Shown: positions 44,421 through 53,646 of the stretch, in pieces | Numbering within the stretch: the first letter of the stretch is position 1 | How the letters are laid out: each line of letters opens with the position of its first letter | Notes under the pieces: model-generated | Databases searched by the model: none | Told to the model about the DNA's origin: nothing | Seen by the model: only the letters and a program-made list of their open reading frames with translations | Position numbers and translations under genes: made by a program | From: Anaerolineaceae bacterium | GTDB taxonomy: Bacteria > Chloroflexota > Anaerolineae > Aggregatilineales > Phototrophicaceae | NCBI GenBank assembly: GCA_020634115.1 | Contig: JACKCH010000013.1 | Span: 62,001 to 126,000, forward strand | Direction: 5' to 3' | DNA: 64,000 nucleotides

Positions 44421-44713
44421 CCCTTACGAAAAACAAAATGATCCGCGAAATTGGACGGCGCACGCGGCTGAAGAACCGCGAGGTGCAGTTGATGCTGGAC
44501 GCGCTGATTGAGGTCTGGACTGAAGAACTGGTTAGCGGCGGACGGATTGAACTGGAGAACCTTTTTGTCCTCGAAACGCAGTGGATTGATCGTGGGGAAC
44601 AGCGCGGCACACTTGCCAGCGGGGATGCACCACGTTATATAAGGCGAGTGACTTTGCGAGTAAGTAAGCGGTTAAAGCAGTGCCTGAATCACTCCGGGGA
44701 ACTACATGAATAG
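44417..44713 (+). CDS. HU/IHF-like DNA-bending protein, element A
   Basis: 98 residues: TKNKMIREIGRRTRLKNREVQLMLDALIEVWTEELVSGGRIELENLFVLE is a clear HU dimerisation/strand pattern, followed by a basic arm (RRVTLRVSKRLKQ). Overlaps the coupling-protein stop as ATGA. Ends 28 bp from a convergent gene. It probably supports oriT processing. Element B carries its own counterpart at 33391-33720. Confidence 0.85.
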   Translation: MTLTKNKMIREIGRRTRLKNREVQLMLDALIEVWTEELVSGGRIELENLFVLETQWIDRGEQRGTLASGDAPRYIRRVTLRVSKRLKQCLNHSGELHE

Positions 44714-44741
44714 GCATGGTTGCTACCAGACCGAGCAGGTT

Positions 44742-45311
44742 TTATCGTTGGCGAATCCAGTAAACGCCCGCCGCATCACACTTCACTTCAAACCTTGTCG
44801 GATAGTCTGCCAAAAACTTGAGCAGACTCTTGTACTTCTTGCCCGGTTGCCCCAATCGTTTGGGCTTGAGATGGTAGAAGGTCTCATAGAGACACTGTGC
44901 GACCCGGCTAAAATTCACCCATTCCTCGTTCTGTACCCGAATGAAATCATCCGCTGTCTGTAAAACATCATCCGTGCTGTAGTCCCGGATTGCCTGCGCT
45001 GCAATTTCACGCTTGCGCTGGCTGGCGCGTGATTTGGAGCGTTTATTCTTTGGTTTTCTGGGGGATTCAATCAGTTCGTAGGCAGCGCCATAGTCGCGGA
45101 TGACACGCTCACGCAACACCTCCAGTTGATCTGGCGCAACTCCAAAGGCGGTGACGGAATATGCCCAATCCCGTGAACGGATCAGATCACGTTCCAGCTT
45201 CGCAAAACAGTTGTCACACAAGCCCAGATCATTCACGGGAAACGGTAGGTCACAGCTCACACAAAAGGTGTCGATCAATTCATCAGTGTTGTCATTCTCT
45301 GGATAGCCCAT
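44742..45311 (-). CDS. Zinc-ribbon protein of unknown function
   Basis: 189 residues. An N-terminal four-cysteine site CVSCDLPFPVNDLGLCDNC is followed by helices and a lysine/arginine-rich stretch (KPKNKRSKSRASQRKR) that could bind nucleic acid, and a C-terminal helical part. ATG behind AGGAG. It lies head-to-tail before the second relaxase and may belong to the same minus-strand set. Function unknown. Confidence 0.6.
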   Translation of the reverse strand: MGYPENDNTDELIDTFCVSCDLPFPVNDLGLCDNCFAKLERDLIRSRDWAYSVTAFGVAPDQLEVLRERVIRDYGAAYELIESPRKPKNKRSKSRASQRKREIAAQAIRDYSTDDVLQTADDFIRVQNEEWVNFSRVAQCLYETFYHLKPKRLGQPGKKYKSLLKFLADYPTRFEVKCDAAGVYWIRQR

Positions 45312-45388
45312 CGCGTACTCCTGAAATTCGGTCAGGGATGTCCTCTATCATAGCAAGTTTCTACCAGTGGGCTGAAGGTGCGTCACGT

Positions 45389-46063
45389 TCAGCTTCGCGG
45401 AAACCAGGCGTCCAGGTCATCTGGTGCTGGCTGTTCCGGTTCAAGTTCCGGTTCTTCACGCAGAAACTGCCATTCTGGACCGACAAGCCGATCCAGCGCC
45501 GCGCTGAAATGGCGGCTGGCAATCTCGCGGAACAACACATCATGCCCGCGCTCTTTGTTGTTGTAGACTGCTTCCCGGTCTACCCCGTCCAGCGGTGCGG
45601 TTCCCGGTAAGACGACGTGGGTATGAAGCTGCTGCATCATTTCGCCCTCGTCTTCCATCTTTGCCTCGCGGTCATGCAGAATATAGCTGTACTCCGGTAC
45701 GCCGAAACCGCGCTCCAGATAGTAATCCTCGACGATGCGCTCGGTCAGGTCGCACACCAGGTCGCGTCGTTCTTCCTCCGGGATGAGTGCCATCAGGTCA
45801 GGGGCAGGCGAAATCACCCATGTCCACGCCCGCACATGCTTGCTTTGCAGGTCATCGCTGGTCTTGAGAATATCGCGCCAGTGGATACCCATGCCGCGAT
45901 CCTGCCAGCGTTCGTAATCGCGGTTCACCGCAAGCCGGTTCTGTACCTTGTCCCGATATTGTAGATATTTAAGTGTGGAACTCAGTCCTTTGCGACCTGT
46001 GCCATGCCCTTTACGCTGTGCGCCTTTGTAGGCGAAGTCCACGACGATGATGGCTTTGCTCAA
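45389..46063 (-). CDS. Relaxase of element A
   Basis: 224 residues, shorter than the element B relaxase. LHTHVVLPGT gives the histidine motif and YLQYRDK near the N-terminus the putative tyrosine. TTG 46063 overlaps the stop of the ribbon-helix-helix gene (TTGA), so the two are coupled. The C-terminus is acidic (EEPELEPEQP), as in the other relaxase. It may be full length because its end coincides with a natural stop and the gene keeps both motifs, though a missing C-terminal domain is possible. Confidence 0.75.
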   Translation of the reverse strand: MSKAIIVVDFAYKGAQRKGHGTGRKGLSSTLKYLQYRDKVQNRLAVNRDYERWQDRGMGIHWRDILKTSDDLQSKHVRAWTWVISPAPDLMALIPEEERRDLVCDLTERIVEDYYLERGFGVPEYSYILHDREAKMEDEGEMMQQLHTHVVLPGTAPLDGVDREAVYNNKERGHDVLFREIASRHFSAALDRLVGPEWQFLREEPELEPEQPAPDDLDAWFPRS

Positions 46064-46437
46064 CGCTTACCCGCCTTCATCTCACGGACAGCCTGCATCT
46101 GCGCCAGCAGGGTTTCACCGTCGCGTCGGGCAGCAATGATGGCATCGGCGATGCGTTCCGGGCTGCCGTCTGGTTCGAGCGCAGCCAGCAGGTAAATTAG
46201 GACGTTCAGGTGAAAGGCAAATGCCGACTCCAGTCGGTCAAGCCGATCTTGCAGCGACTTCTGGAAGTGTTTGCGGCTGCCGATGATGTCTTCCTGGTTG
46301 TCCAGATACAGGCGTATTGCTTCGCGGATGAGGTCGGCTTCAGTGGTATTGCGGGGTTGTTTACTTACCAGCAGCGCGAGGCGATCCCGCATTTCCTGCG
46401 TCATGGTGATGCTGCGCTGCACTGATTTCTTTGACAT
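46060..46437 (-). CDS. Ribbon-helix-helix mobilisation accessory protein, element A
   Basis: 125 residues: RSITMTQEMRDRLALLVSKQPRNTTEADLIREAIRLYLDNQEDI is a ribbon-helix-helix domain related to that of the element B accessory protein (both end the second helix with YL..QED). The C-terminal helix is longer here. Upstream is the 655-bp gene-free region where element A's oriT might be expected. Confidence 0.75.
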   Translation of the reverse strand: MSKKSVQRSITMTQEMRDRLALLVSKQPRNTTEADLIREAIRLYLDNQEDIIGSRKHFQKSLQDRLDRLESAFAFHLNVLIYLLAALEPDGSPERIADAIIAARRDGETLLAQMQAVREMKAGKR

Positions 46438-47092
46438 GCTTATTCTCCCTACATGCGAACTTCTCTCTCATTATCGCAAATCGGGGTCTGGCAAAAGCTG
46501 TAAATTTGCAGTTTTAGGGCGTTAAAATTGACAAATAGCAAGCGATTTTTCAGTTCGTATGGAAATTGTAGGCTTGGTCGGGGCATTCACCATGCTTGAG
46601 GGAGGCTTCACAGCTACTTAAGAGCCGATAAAACACATCAAAGCCACCTGACTGTGAATGAACGGTGGCGTTGCGGTCGCTGCACATCAAATCCGGGTGT
46701 GAACACTTCTCATCCGTTGAAATGAAGTATCTGCGCTTCGTCTAAGTCCTAATACTGAAACTTGAGTTTGCTCAGGTCTTGCTCATTGGTGCCGACGCGA
46801 ACATAACCCGCCTAGAGTGTGGGATTTTCGTCGCTGCAAGAAAAACATGTCTCGCAAAGACTGTTCACTCGCTCATTTTGGGCCGCGAAAGTCAACCAAT
46901 TCCACTGCAAATTTTTGAGGGGAAATAAGAGACGTTCTCACGGCAAAACCAGCGTATCAGAATCCACATGAGGAGTCCAGAACTGGGAGGATTTGCGGTA
47001 TTATCTAACTTGAGGGGTAGATATGCAATACACGTTCAGCCTAGACAAACCGGACATAATCAAGAGTTCCACAGACTTCAGGAAAAGATACT
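46438..47092. other. 655-bp gene-free region between element A and the STAND gene
   Basis: Divergent promoters must lie here. The stretch has lower GC than element A and mixes unrelated bits without an open frame above 40 codons. I see no tRNA, no repeat matching the other end of element A and no strong hairpin. A TTGACA occurs at about 46527 on the plus strand without a -10 at normal spacing. It is the most likely place for the right end of element A. Confidence 0.4.
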
Positions 47093-48433
47093 ATGTCGAG
47101 ACGAGGCTTAATCTTTGCCTTTGTGTTTTCTAGTGTCCTTACATTGGTTGTTGGCCTACTATCGAATTTAGCGGCAACCTACCTCGCTCCTGCCTGGGCG
47201 GAACGGCCAGAGTACATTTACCTTGCCCTCACCATCATTTTCCTAATTACCCTACTTGTCACCACGTATATCTTCTCACGAACGCTACCAGAGCAAGCGA
47301 GCCAGACGAATCCCAATCCCGATAGAGGTGTAACCTCATTGAGCGCAGAAACGAACATAAACATCTCGTTTGCTGATCGAAATATTACCCTCACAATTCC
47401 ATTCCTCGCTCCACCACTTCCGCCTCAAGGAATATTTGGCCGCAGAGACGACCTAAGACAGATATTTCGCCTGCTTGCACTAGAGGACGATCAAGCCAGA
47501 GATGTACCGCCGATAGCATTGCGCGGCATGGGTGGGATTGGCAAAACAACTCTATCCATTGCCTTAGCCCATTTAGAAGTTGTGCAAAAGCATTTCCCTG
47601 ATGGTGTGCTTTGGACGGCGCTGGGACCCAATCCTGTTATTCGGCTGCACTTAGATAGTTGGGGACGTGCGTTGGGGGTTGATCTTCTACCAGAACACGA
47701 TGAAGCAGCATGTCAAGAGCGCCTCCGTACAGCACTCTATGACCGTCGGGTTCTACTGATTGTGGATGACGTGTGGAATACAAATCACGGAAGATTTTTT
47801 CAGGTCGCTGGCTCAAAGTGCCGAACAGTGTTCACAACTCGTGAAGTCCCCATTGCAAATGATCTTGCAACGCAGATTCGCACGTTGCGGGTGGACATTT
47901 TGAAGCCAGAACCCGCTCTTGCTCTGTTAAAGAGTCTCGCTCCCCAAGCTGTTGCGGCTGATGAAAAACTGGCAAGCAAGCTATGCGAACGCCTAGAATA
48001 CCTTCCTTTAGGGTTGACCCTCGCAGGGCGATTCTTAGCAAATGAAGCAGATGTCCCACAGCGAATGCAACGTCTTCTAAGTGAGCTTGTTGAGCGCCGA
48101 GAGGCACGTCTTAAGCTAGTTCAAGTAGAAGGACGGCGGGGCTTGGACGAAGAAAATCCCGTGTCACTACAAGCAATTTTAGGGATGAGTGTAGATCGCT
48201 TAGATAAAACCGATCAAGAACGCTTTGCTCTCTTAGCGGTATTTGGAGGTGAGCCGCTAACGTGGGAAATTAATTCTGCGATGTACATGTGGGAATGCTC
48301 GATAGAAGAGGCGGAGAACACCGTATCACAACTCATTCAACGGGGTTTGGTGGAACGACGTGGCGAGCGTTACTGGATGCACGCCCTACTCGCTGACTAC
48401 GCTAAAGAATTGATGGATCAGTTCAAGCTATGA
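47093..48433 (+). CDS. Membrane-anchored NB-ARC (STAND) ATPase
   Basis: 446 residues. Two N-terminal hydrophobic segments (about residues 5-30 and 40-65) put it in the membrane. The NB-ARC domain has P-loop GMGGIGKTT (about residue 145), Walker B VLLIVDDVW, RNBS-B CRTVFTTRE, GLPLA-like YLPLGLTLAGR and a winged helix ending WMHALLADYAKEL. These proteins sense an invader signal and oligomerise. Normally the sensor repeats follow in the same chain. Here they begin 74 bp later in a separate frame (48508). ATG behind AGGAAAAG. Confidence 0.82.
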   Translation: MSRRGLIFAFVFSSVLTLVVGLLSNLAATYLAPAWAERPEYIYLALTIIFLITLLVTTYIFSRTLPEQASQTNPNPDRGVTSLSAETNINISFADRNITLTIPFLAPPLPPQGIFGRRDDLRQIFRLLALEDDQARDVPPIALRGMGGIGKTTLSIALAHLEVVQKHFPDGVLWTALGPNPVIRLHLDSWGRALGVDLLPEHDEAACQERLRTALYDRRVLLIVDDVWNTNHGRFFQVAGSKCRTVFTTREVPIANDLATQIRTLRVDILKPEPALALLKSLAPQAVAADEKLASKLCERLEYLPLGLTLAGRFLANEADVPQRMQRLLSELVERREARLKLVQVEGRRGLDEENPVSLQAILGMSVDRLDKTDQERFALLAVFGGEPLTWEINSAMYMWECSIEEAENTVSQLIQRGLVERRGERYWMHALLADYAKELMDQFKL

Positions 48434-48507
48434 AGTGTTATCCCAAAACCCGAATTCGTGGTTTCTCCTTGATGGCCGCATGTTAAGTTGCAGGGAATAA
48501 ATACTCA

Positions 48508-50157
48508 TTGAGCCGTGCATGGCAACGATATGTCCGCCTATGGCTGGAATATGCTCAGGCGCATAAAGAAGATTGGACAGCCCTTGCTGAAGAGTTTGAG
48601 CAGATACAACGTGCTTGGGAGGTAGTGGTCAACACTGACGAGCCAGGGATCGAACCGAACCAAAAAGAACAAATCGTATTGGATTACTTATTTACTCTGG
48701 ATGGCTTTCTCGAACGACAGGGATTGGTAGCACAAAACATCGCGTGGATAGAGCGGGGTTTGGTTGCGGCACACACGCTTAAGCAATTCGTTTTCATTGG
48801 GCGTCTCGGACAGGACTTGGGATGGTGCTACCGCTTGATAGGACAATCTCACAAAGCAATTGAATATTTGGAGCTTGCGTTGCAAGTGCGGAGAAAGTAC
48901 GGGCCTCGCATCGGGGAATCTTCAACGTTGAACATGATTGGTGTTGTCTATGACGATATTGGCGACTACCAAAACGCAATCACCTACTACGAACAAGCTC
49001 TCACCATACGGCTAGAGGAAGGATACAAAAAGGGAGAAGCTATCACCCGTAACAATTTGGCAGCGACCTATACCAACTTAGGAGAATTCTCAAAGGCGGA
49101 GGAGCAATACCGCATCGCCATTGAAATGGCCGAGGAGACCGGAGATTATGTTGACCGCGCTGGGACGCTCAACAATCTTGGAGAAATCCTGATGGCTCGT
49201 GGCGATATGCAACAGGCAAAAGACATTTTTGAAAAGGCGCTGAAAATCTTTGAGGATTATGGTGATGAGGTGAATACAGCATCAGTGCAAAACAATTTGG
49301 GATTATTATATGCAAGTATTGGAGATCGGCGAGAAGCTATCAAGTGCCTTGAGGCGGCACTGGAAGCGCAGCGAAAACTCGGTTTTACTCGACAGTCTGC
49401 TACAACGCTGAACAACTTGGGAACAGTGTATGAAGCAATAGGCGAGCTTGACACTGCCTTGCGGTATTTCCTTGAGGCTCATGCCCTTGACCAGGAGGGA
49501 ACAAATAAAGTCGGCACTGCTTCAAGCCTAGCAAATATCGGTGGAATCTATATTCGTCGAAAAGAGTGGGCAAAAGCCATTGACTACTATAACAAGGCTA
49601 GAGATATTTTTGTGGAGTTACAACAGAGGTCTTTTGAGGCTACAACTTTGAATAACCTTGCAGTGATTTATGAAAAACTAGATCAAACAGAGAAAGCATT
49701 AGAGGCACTGACGAAAGCACTTGAGATTCATCGGTATACGGGCAACCGAGAAGGTGAAGCCGAAACGTTGAATAATTTAGGTGCAATAGCGAAGAACATT
49801 GGTGAGCTTGAGCAAGCCAAAATGTACTTTTCTCAGGCATTGGAAATGAACGAGGCGACTCAAAATCTGGACAGTCAAGGCACTAATCTTAACAACCTCG
49901 GTGCTGTTGCCAGCTTTATGGACGATCCTGAAACTGCAATTGTTTACTACACTAGGGCGCTTGAAATTCGTCGTCGTATCGAAGCGAATGAGGGCATCGC
50001 TAATACTCTATACAACCTGTCCATTGTACTGAAATCGGTAGGGCAGCTATCTCAGGCAGAGATCATGCTCAATGAAGCCGTCGAGCTAGATGAACGTTAC
50101 GGTTTCGCCAATTTGGAACGGGATCGAACTGCTCTTGCTCGTTTGAGGCAGGATTAA
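48508..50157 (+). CDS. TPR-repeat partner of the NB-ARC protein
   Basis: 549 residues, almost entirely tetratricopeptide repeats of the 40-residue kind seen in kinesin light chains (about ten repeats; the phrase TLNNLG recurs many times). Start TTG 48508 is forced: the frame is closed by TAA at 48484 and the only nearby starts are this TTG and later ones; an AGGG lies 11 bp upstream. The N-terminal segment (YVRLWLEYAQAHKEDWTALAEEF) matches the linker that follows the winged helix in one-chain NB-ARC-TPR proteins, so the two genes look like a split STAND sensor. The 74-bp gap has stops in both frames, so a single frameshift does not join them. Confidence 0.8.
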   Translation: MSRAWQRYVRLWLEYAQAHKEDWTALAEEFEQIQRAWEVVVNTDEPGIEPNQKEQIVLDYLFTLDGFLERQGLVAQNIAWIERGLVAAHTLKQFVFIGRLGQDLGWCYRLIGQSHKAIEYLELALQVRRKYGPRIGESSTLNMIGVVYDDIGDYQNAITYYEQALTIRLEEGYKKGEAITRNNLAATYTNLGEFSKAEEQYRIAIEMAEETGDYVDRAGTLNNLGEILMARGDMQQAKDIFEKALKIFEDYGDEVNTASVQNNLGLLYASIGDRREAIKCLEAALEAQRKLGFTRQSATTLNNLGTVYEAIGELDTALRYFLEAHALDQEGTNKVGTASSLANIGGIYIRRKEWAKAIDYYNKARDIFVELQQRSFEATTLNNLAVIYEKLDQTEKALEALTKALEIHRYTGNREGEAETLNNLGAIAKNIGELEQAKMYFSQALEMNEATQNLDSQGTNLNNLGAVASFMDDPETAIVYYTRALEIRRRIEANEGIANTLYNLSIVLKSVGQLSQAEIMLNEAVELDERYGFANLERDRTALARLRQD

Positions 50158-50306
50158 ACAGCGTCTTTTCTCTCCATTTCCTAAAGCGTACAAGGAACCT
50201 TGAAGACGTACAGATTACACGCTATCCTCTAATTAACAACTACAAACACATAACACGCGAATCCTGCCGATATGCCCTACGGAGAATTCTTACCAAAGCT
50301 AACCTC

Positions 50307-53300
50307 TTACTCCCCCTCAAATCCATGACTCTTGAACTTCAGCGTGCGGCTGTTCTCGTTGATCGTGCGAACCGTCGCATCATCGAATCCTAATAGACGT
50401 TCCGCGCTGATTTCGAGGGTGATTTCAACATCTGTGCCGGTCAAGCTGGTGAGGCGCTGGATAATCTCCTCCACAATCGTTGCCATTTCTTTATTGACGC
50501 GCTGCGGATCGAGCGAGACTGTCCCATGATAGCGGGTCGTCAGCCTCGGTCTGGGTGGTGTAGACGGTGTGACACTTGGCGTTCCAAAACGTTCAGAAGA
50601 CGGAATAGATGGTGGCTGTATGGTTTGCTGCCTTTGGTTGTCGATCTGCTCTTGAGCGATTTCAGGACGCACCAGTACCGAGTTGTCGTCGAAATATAGG
50701 CTCGATGTTGGCTGACCGAATGCGAGTCCTTTATAGACCCCATCTAAGCCCACCATCGTCGCATAACCAAACGGTGCGTCCGCACGCGCAACACCATCCC
50801 CCACTGCTTCCAGCAGCACATCCTCATTGTAAAGCCGAGGCAGATAGCAATAACGGGCGAGATACTCCCAGAGCTGCTTGAGTCCCAGATGCGGCTGGTC
50901 GCGCCACAGATAGCGGTCAAGCTCCATGCGGAGATTATCCGGCGACCAGCGGGGGATGAGCATTTCGCTCTGACGCAGTTTCCGTGCGGCGCGGTCATAG
51001 AAACTGTCTTGCCCGGCGATGCGATGTGCTTGATATTCAATGGGTCCCGTTGGGTCAGGCTGCACCGGAACAATCAGCCAGCTATAGGTTTCCTGCAAGC
51101 GGACAAGCAGTGTCTCTTCGGTGCGTTTACAATTGGCATCGACCTGCTTGCGCTGTTGAGCATCCAGATTAAGGGGTTCGGCTTCGTCCTTGATCGATTT
51201 CCAGGCCAGATACTCCCGCAGCGCCTTCTCCCATGCCTCAGCATCATTGGCATCCGGGGCAATGAACACCAGCATATTGCGATAGAGTCGCGGTGAGCTT
51301 CCCCGATTTTCGAGAATTTCCTGTGCGACACGCTGCGCTTCCGAGCTACCATTGCCTTTCTTGTGACCATAGTTCGGGTCAAGGACGACCACCCGCGTGC
51401 GCCATTCGTCAGCAACATCACTCGAACTCTGTGGTGCGATATGTGCGGCAGCGAAGTCCTCGCGGCGGTATTTGACGGCACGCAGACGGTCAATGGCTTC
51501 TTGATAGACCCAATCAGGATTGATGTTCTGCGCCCGGTCTTGCGCCATGCGGTTCACCGTCGGGCGCGTGTCATACCAGTAGCGGCTGCCATCGGTGTAG
51601 AGGTAGGTCAACTGATTGCTCATCCGGCGCAGGGCATCGTTAAATGCCGCCAACTGCTCGCCGGGCTGCACCGTCGCCAGACGGATGCGGACTTCCTCCA
51701 CACCGCGTACCGATTGACCGGCAACCGACGGCGCACTGCCCACAAAGACCGAGCGGGCAACACGGCGGCTGGCAGTGTATTGCCCCAGCGTCGGAATACT
51801 CTTGTCCAGTTGGTAGGGCTTCGAGTCTTCACCATCAATATCCGCATCGACAATCGCGGGCCAGTTCTCCGGCAGGTAGCGCAGCATCTCATTGCGTACC
51901 GTCGCCGCGAACAGCGGAATCGAAGCGGGCATAATCATCAAGGATTGGTCGTTATCCGTCCACAGTCGGTGGATCACCGTTGCCATCAGCCGCAGCACGC
52001 CGCGTGTGCGCTGGAAGCGGTCAAGAGTTGACCAGTCCTCATACAATCGCGCAAAGAGTTCGGGATGAATGGGGTAGGCTTCCTTCATGCGGCGCAGGTA
52101 ATCCCCCTCCGCGACACCTGAAGGGAACTCACCACTGTTGCCCGCGTACATCTCGCGGAAGGCTGTCAGCACCGCATCACGGGCGGCGTAGTCCATCTCC
52201 GACGAGAACAGGCGGCGGCGCACAATCTCAAAGCTCTCCGTCGCTGTGACAGGCTTCCATACCGACTCAATACGCCCGATAGTCTTCGCAAGGTGTTCCA
52301 GAGCCGCTTTGCCGCCTTCGCCGCCGATTTCGATGTCGCTCTCTGGGATGGAGACCAGCAGCATCGAATCACTGGAACGTTTGACCGCCTCCGTGAGCGC
52401 CTGCACAAAGGTCATCACTGCATCGAATGTTCCCGCAGGCAGCCGGTCAGGTGCGTTGTAGAGGTTACGGGCGAAGGCAACCAGTTCGTCAATGATGATG
52501 AGCGCCGGACCAAACCTTTCCAGCAGTTCGACGAGCGTATCTGAGCCGGGGCTAACCCCTGCGAGATCGGCTTTTTCAACCATCAGATAGGCTTCTAATG
52601 CCCCTTCTTCACCGCCTTTTCCCCAACCGAGTTGAAAGGCAATGTCTCCCCACAACGTATGGGTGGTTGCCACGTTGTAGCGGCGTGGCTCGGTGGCGCT
52701 GAACGCGATGCCAACGATCACCGCGCAGTTGGCTTTGATCCGGTCATCAATATTTTCCACGCGCTTGACAATGTTCTCGCCACCAGGAATCTCGCTGAAT
52801 CCGATTTGACCACTGAGCAGGTGATACAATGCCAGCATACTGTGCGTCTTGCCGCCGCCGAAGCTGGTCTGAAGCTGCACCACTGGATCGCCGCCCTGAC
52901 CAGTCAGGCGCTTCACGCCTGTTACCAGCAGATCGAGCAAGCCTTCGGTGAGGTAGGTGCGGCGGAAGAATTCTTTGGGTTCGCCGTATTCGGGGTCGGC
53001 TTTGCCCTGCACCACCTGGGCAAGGTCAGCGGCGAATTCTGCCTGAATGTAGCGACCACTCGCCACATCGGGATGAGGCTTGACCACCAGCCGCCAGGGA
53101 CGCAGACCGGGCGTGGTAGTCGTTGGGGCTTCGTCAAGTGAACCGGTCTTTTTCTTCGCCTGCTTTTGCTCCGCCTCAAAGCGCAGCCGTAGGAGTTCTT
53201 GAGCAATGTCACGCGCAAACTGCGCTTGCGTCGGCGCTCCGACAGCTTCCAGCAGCCGGGTTGCCGTATCCGCGATGCGGTAGGCTTCGTCGTTGGTGAA

Positions 53301-53639
53301 GGGCTTTTGATGCGCCCAATCATTGCGAGCCTCCTGCAACTCTCCAACGAAGGAACGCTCCGCTTTACCGAGCCGCGTTTTGAACACATCGTTCCACTGA
53401 CGCACCATCAGATTGAGCCAACCCTGAACATCCACCTCCGTCAGTGCCGTCGCTTCATCCGGCAGATGGGGCGCGGAGTAGGCGCTGCTGTTCAAGGTGA
53501 GTTCGACCTCTTGCAGGTAACGTGCGCCTTTGTGGATTTGTTTGTACTCGCGCAGGACGAACGGACCCAAACCTTCTTTCAGTGCGTACATCACTTCGCT
53601 GACGCGATCACGGTTACTCTTTGCCACTACAAGCTCCAT
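50307..53639 (-). CDS. DUF499-family AAA ATPase with N-terminal HEPN-like domain
   Basis: 1110 residues. A Swt1/HEPN-like N-terminal region (about residues 1-150, RNDWAHQKPF) precedes Walker A QTSFGGGKTHSML (about residue 275) and Walker B PALIIIDELVAFARN. This is the DUF499 group often annotated as phage-defence associated and linked with DUF1156 methyltransferases. Last gene of a minus-strand set starting at 63849, 7 bp after the DUF262 gene stop. Probably a loader or motor for the system. Confidence 0.85.
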   Translation of the reverse strand: MELVVAKSNRDRVSEVMYALKEGLGPFVLREYKQIHKGARYLQEVELTLNSSAYSAPHLPDEATALTEVDVQGWLNLMVRQWNDVFKTRLGKAERSFVGELQEARNDWAHQKPFTNDEAYRIADTATRLLEAVGAPTQAQFARDIAQELLRLRFEAEQKQAKKKTGSLDEAPTTTTPGLRPWRLVVKPHPDVASGRYIQAEFAADLAQVVQGKADPEYGEPKEFFRRTYLTEGLLDLLVTGVKRLTGQGGDPVVQLQTSFGGGKTHSMLALYHLLSGQIGFSEIPGGENIVKRVENIDDRIKANCAVIVGIAFSATEPRRYNVATTHTLWGDIAFQLGWGKGGEEGALEAYLMVEKADLAGVSPGSDTLVELLERFGPALIIIDELVAFARNLYNAPDRLPAGTFDAVMTFVQALTEAVKRSSDSMLLVSIPESDIEIGGEGGKAALEHLAKTIGRIESVWKPVTATESFEIVRRRLFSSEMDYAARDAVLTAFREMYAGNSGEFPSGVAEGDYLRRMKEAYPIHPELFARLYEDWSTLDRFQRTRGVLRLMATVIHRLWTDNDQSLMIMPASIPLFAATVRNEMLRYLPENWPAIVDADIDGEDSKPYQLDKSIPTLGQYTASRRVARSVFVGSAPSVAGQSVRGVEEVRIRLATVQPGEQLAAFNDALRRMSNQLTYLYTDGSRYWYDTRPTVNRMAQDRAQNINPDWVYQEAIDRLRAVKYRREDFAAAHIAPQSSSDVADEWRTRVVVLDPNYGHKKGNGSSEAQRVAQEILENRGSSPRLYRNMLVFIAPDANDAEAWEKALREYLAWKSIKDEAEPLNLDAQQRKQVDANCKRTEETLLVRLQETYSWLIVPVQPDPTGPIEYQAHRIAGQDSFYDRAARKLRQSEMLIPRWSPDNLRMELDRYLWRDQPHLGLKQLWEYLARYCYLPRLYNEDVLLEAVGDGVARADAPFGYATMVGLDGVYKGLAFGQPTSSLYFDDNSVLVRPEIAQEQIDNQRQQTIQPPSIPSSERFGTPSVTPSTPPRPRLTTRYHGTVSLDPQRVNKEMATIVEEIIQRLTSLTGTDVEITLEISAERLLGFDDATVRTINENSRTLKFKSHGFEGE

Positions 53640-53646
53640 TCATAAC

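Larger units (their letters stand above)
1..46437. mobile_element. Conjugative element backbone (element A), interrupted by element B
   Basis: The flanks of the nested insertion form one conjugation locus: pilin exon, virB3 and virB4 at the left; the virB4 3' end, topoisomerase, VirD4 coupling protein, HU-like protein, relaxase and its accessory protein at the right. The genes share high third-position GC and are joined by ATGA-type start/stop overlaps, so they look like one transfer module. The left limit is outside the window. The right limit is set by the last recognisable mobilisation gene, and no attachment site is visible there. The remaining Vir genes (virB6, virB8-10) are not in the window, so completeness cannot be judged. 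Confidence 0.6.

Noticed and set aside
48434..48507. Single frameshift joining the NB-ARC and TPR frames
   Set aside because: Both frames contain stops in the 74-bp gap, so one base change cannot fuse them.
49000..50100. DNA repeats in the TPR gene as a separate repeat element
   Set aside because: They are diverged codons for tetratricopeptide repeats.
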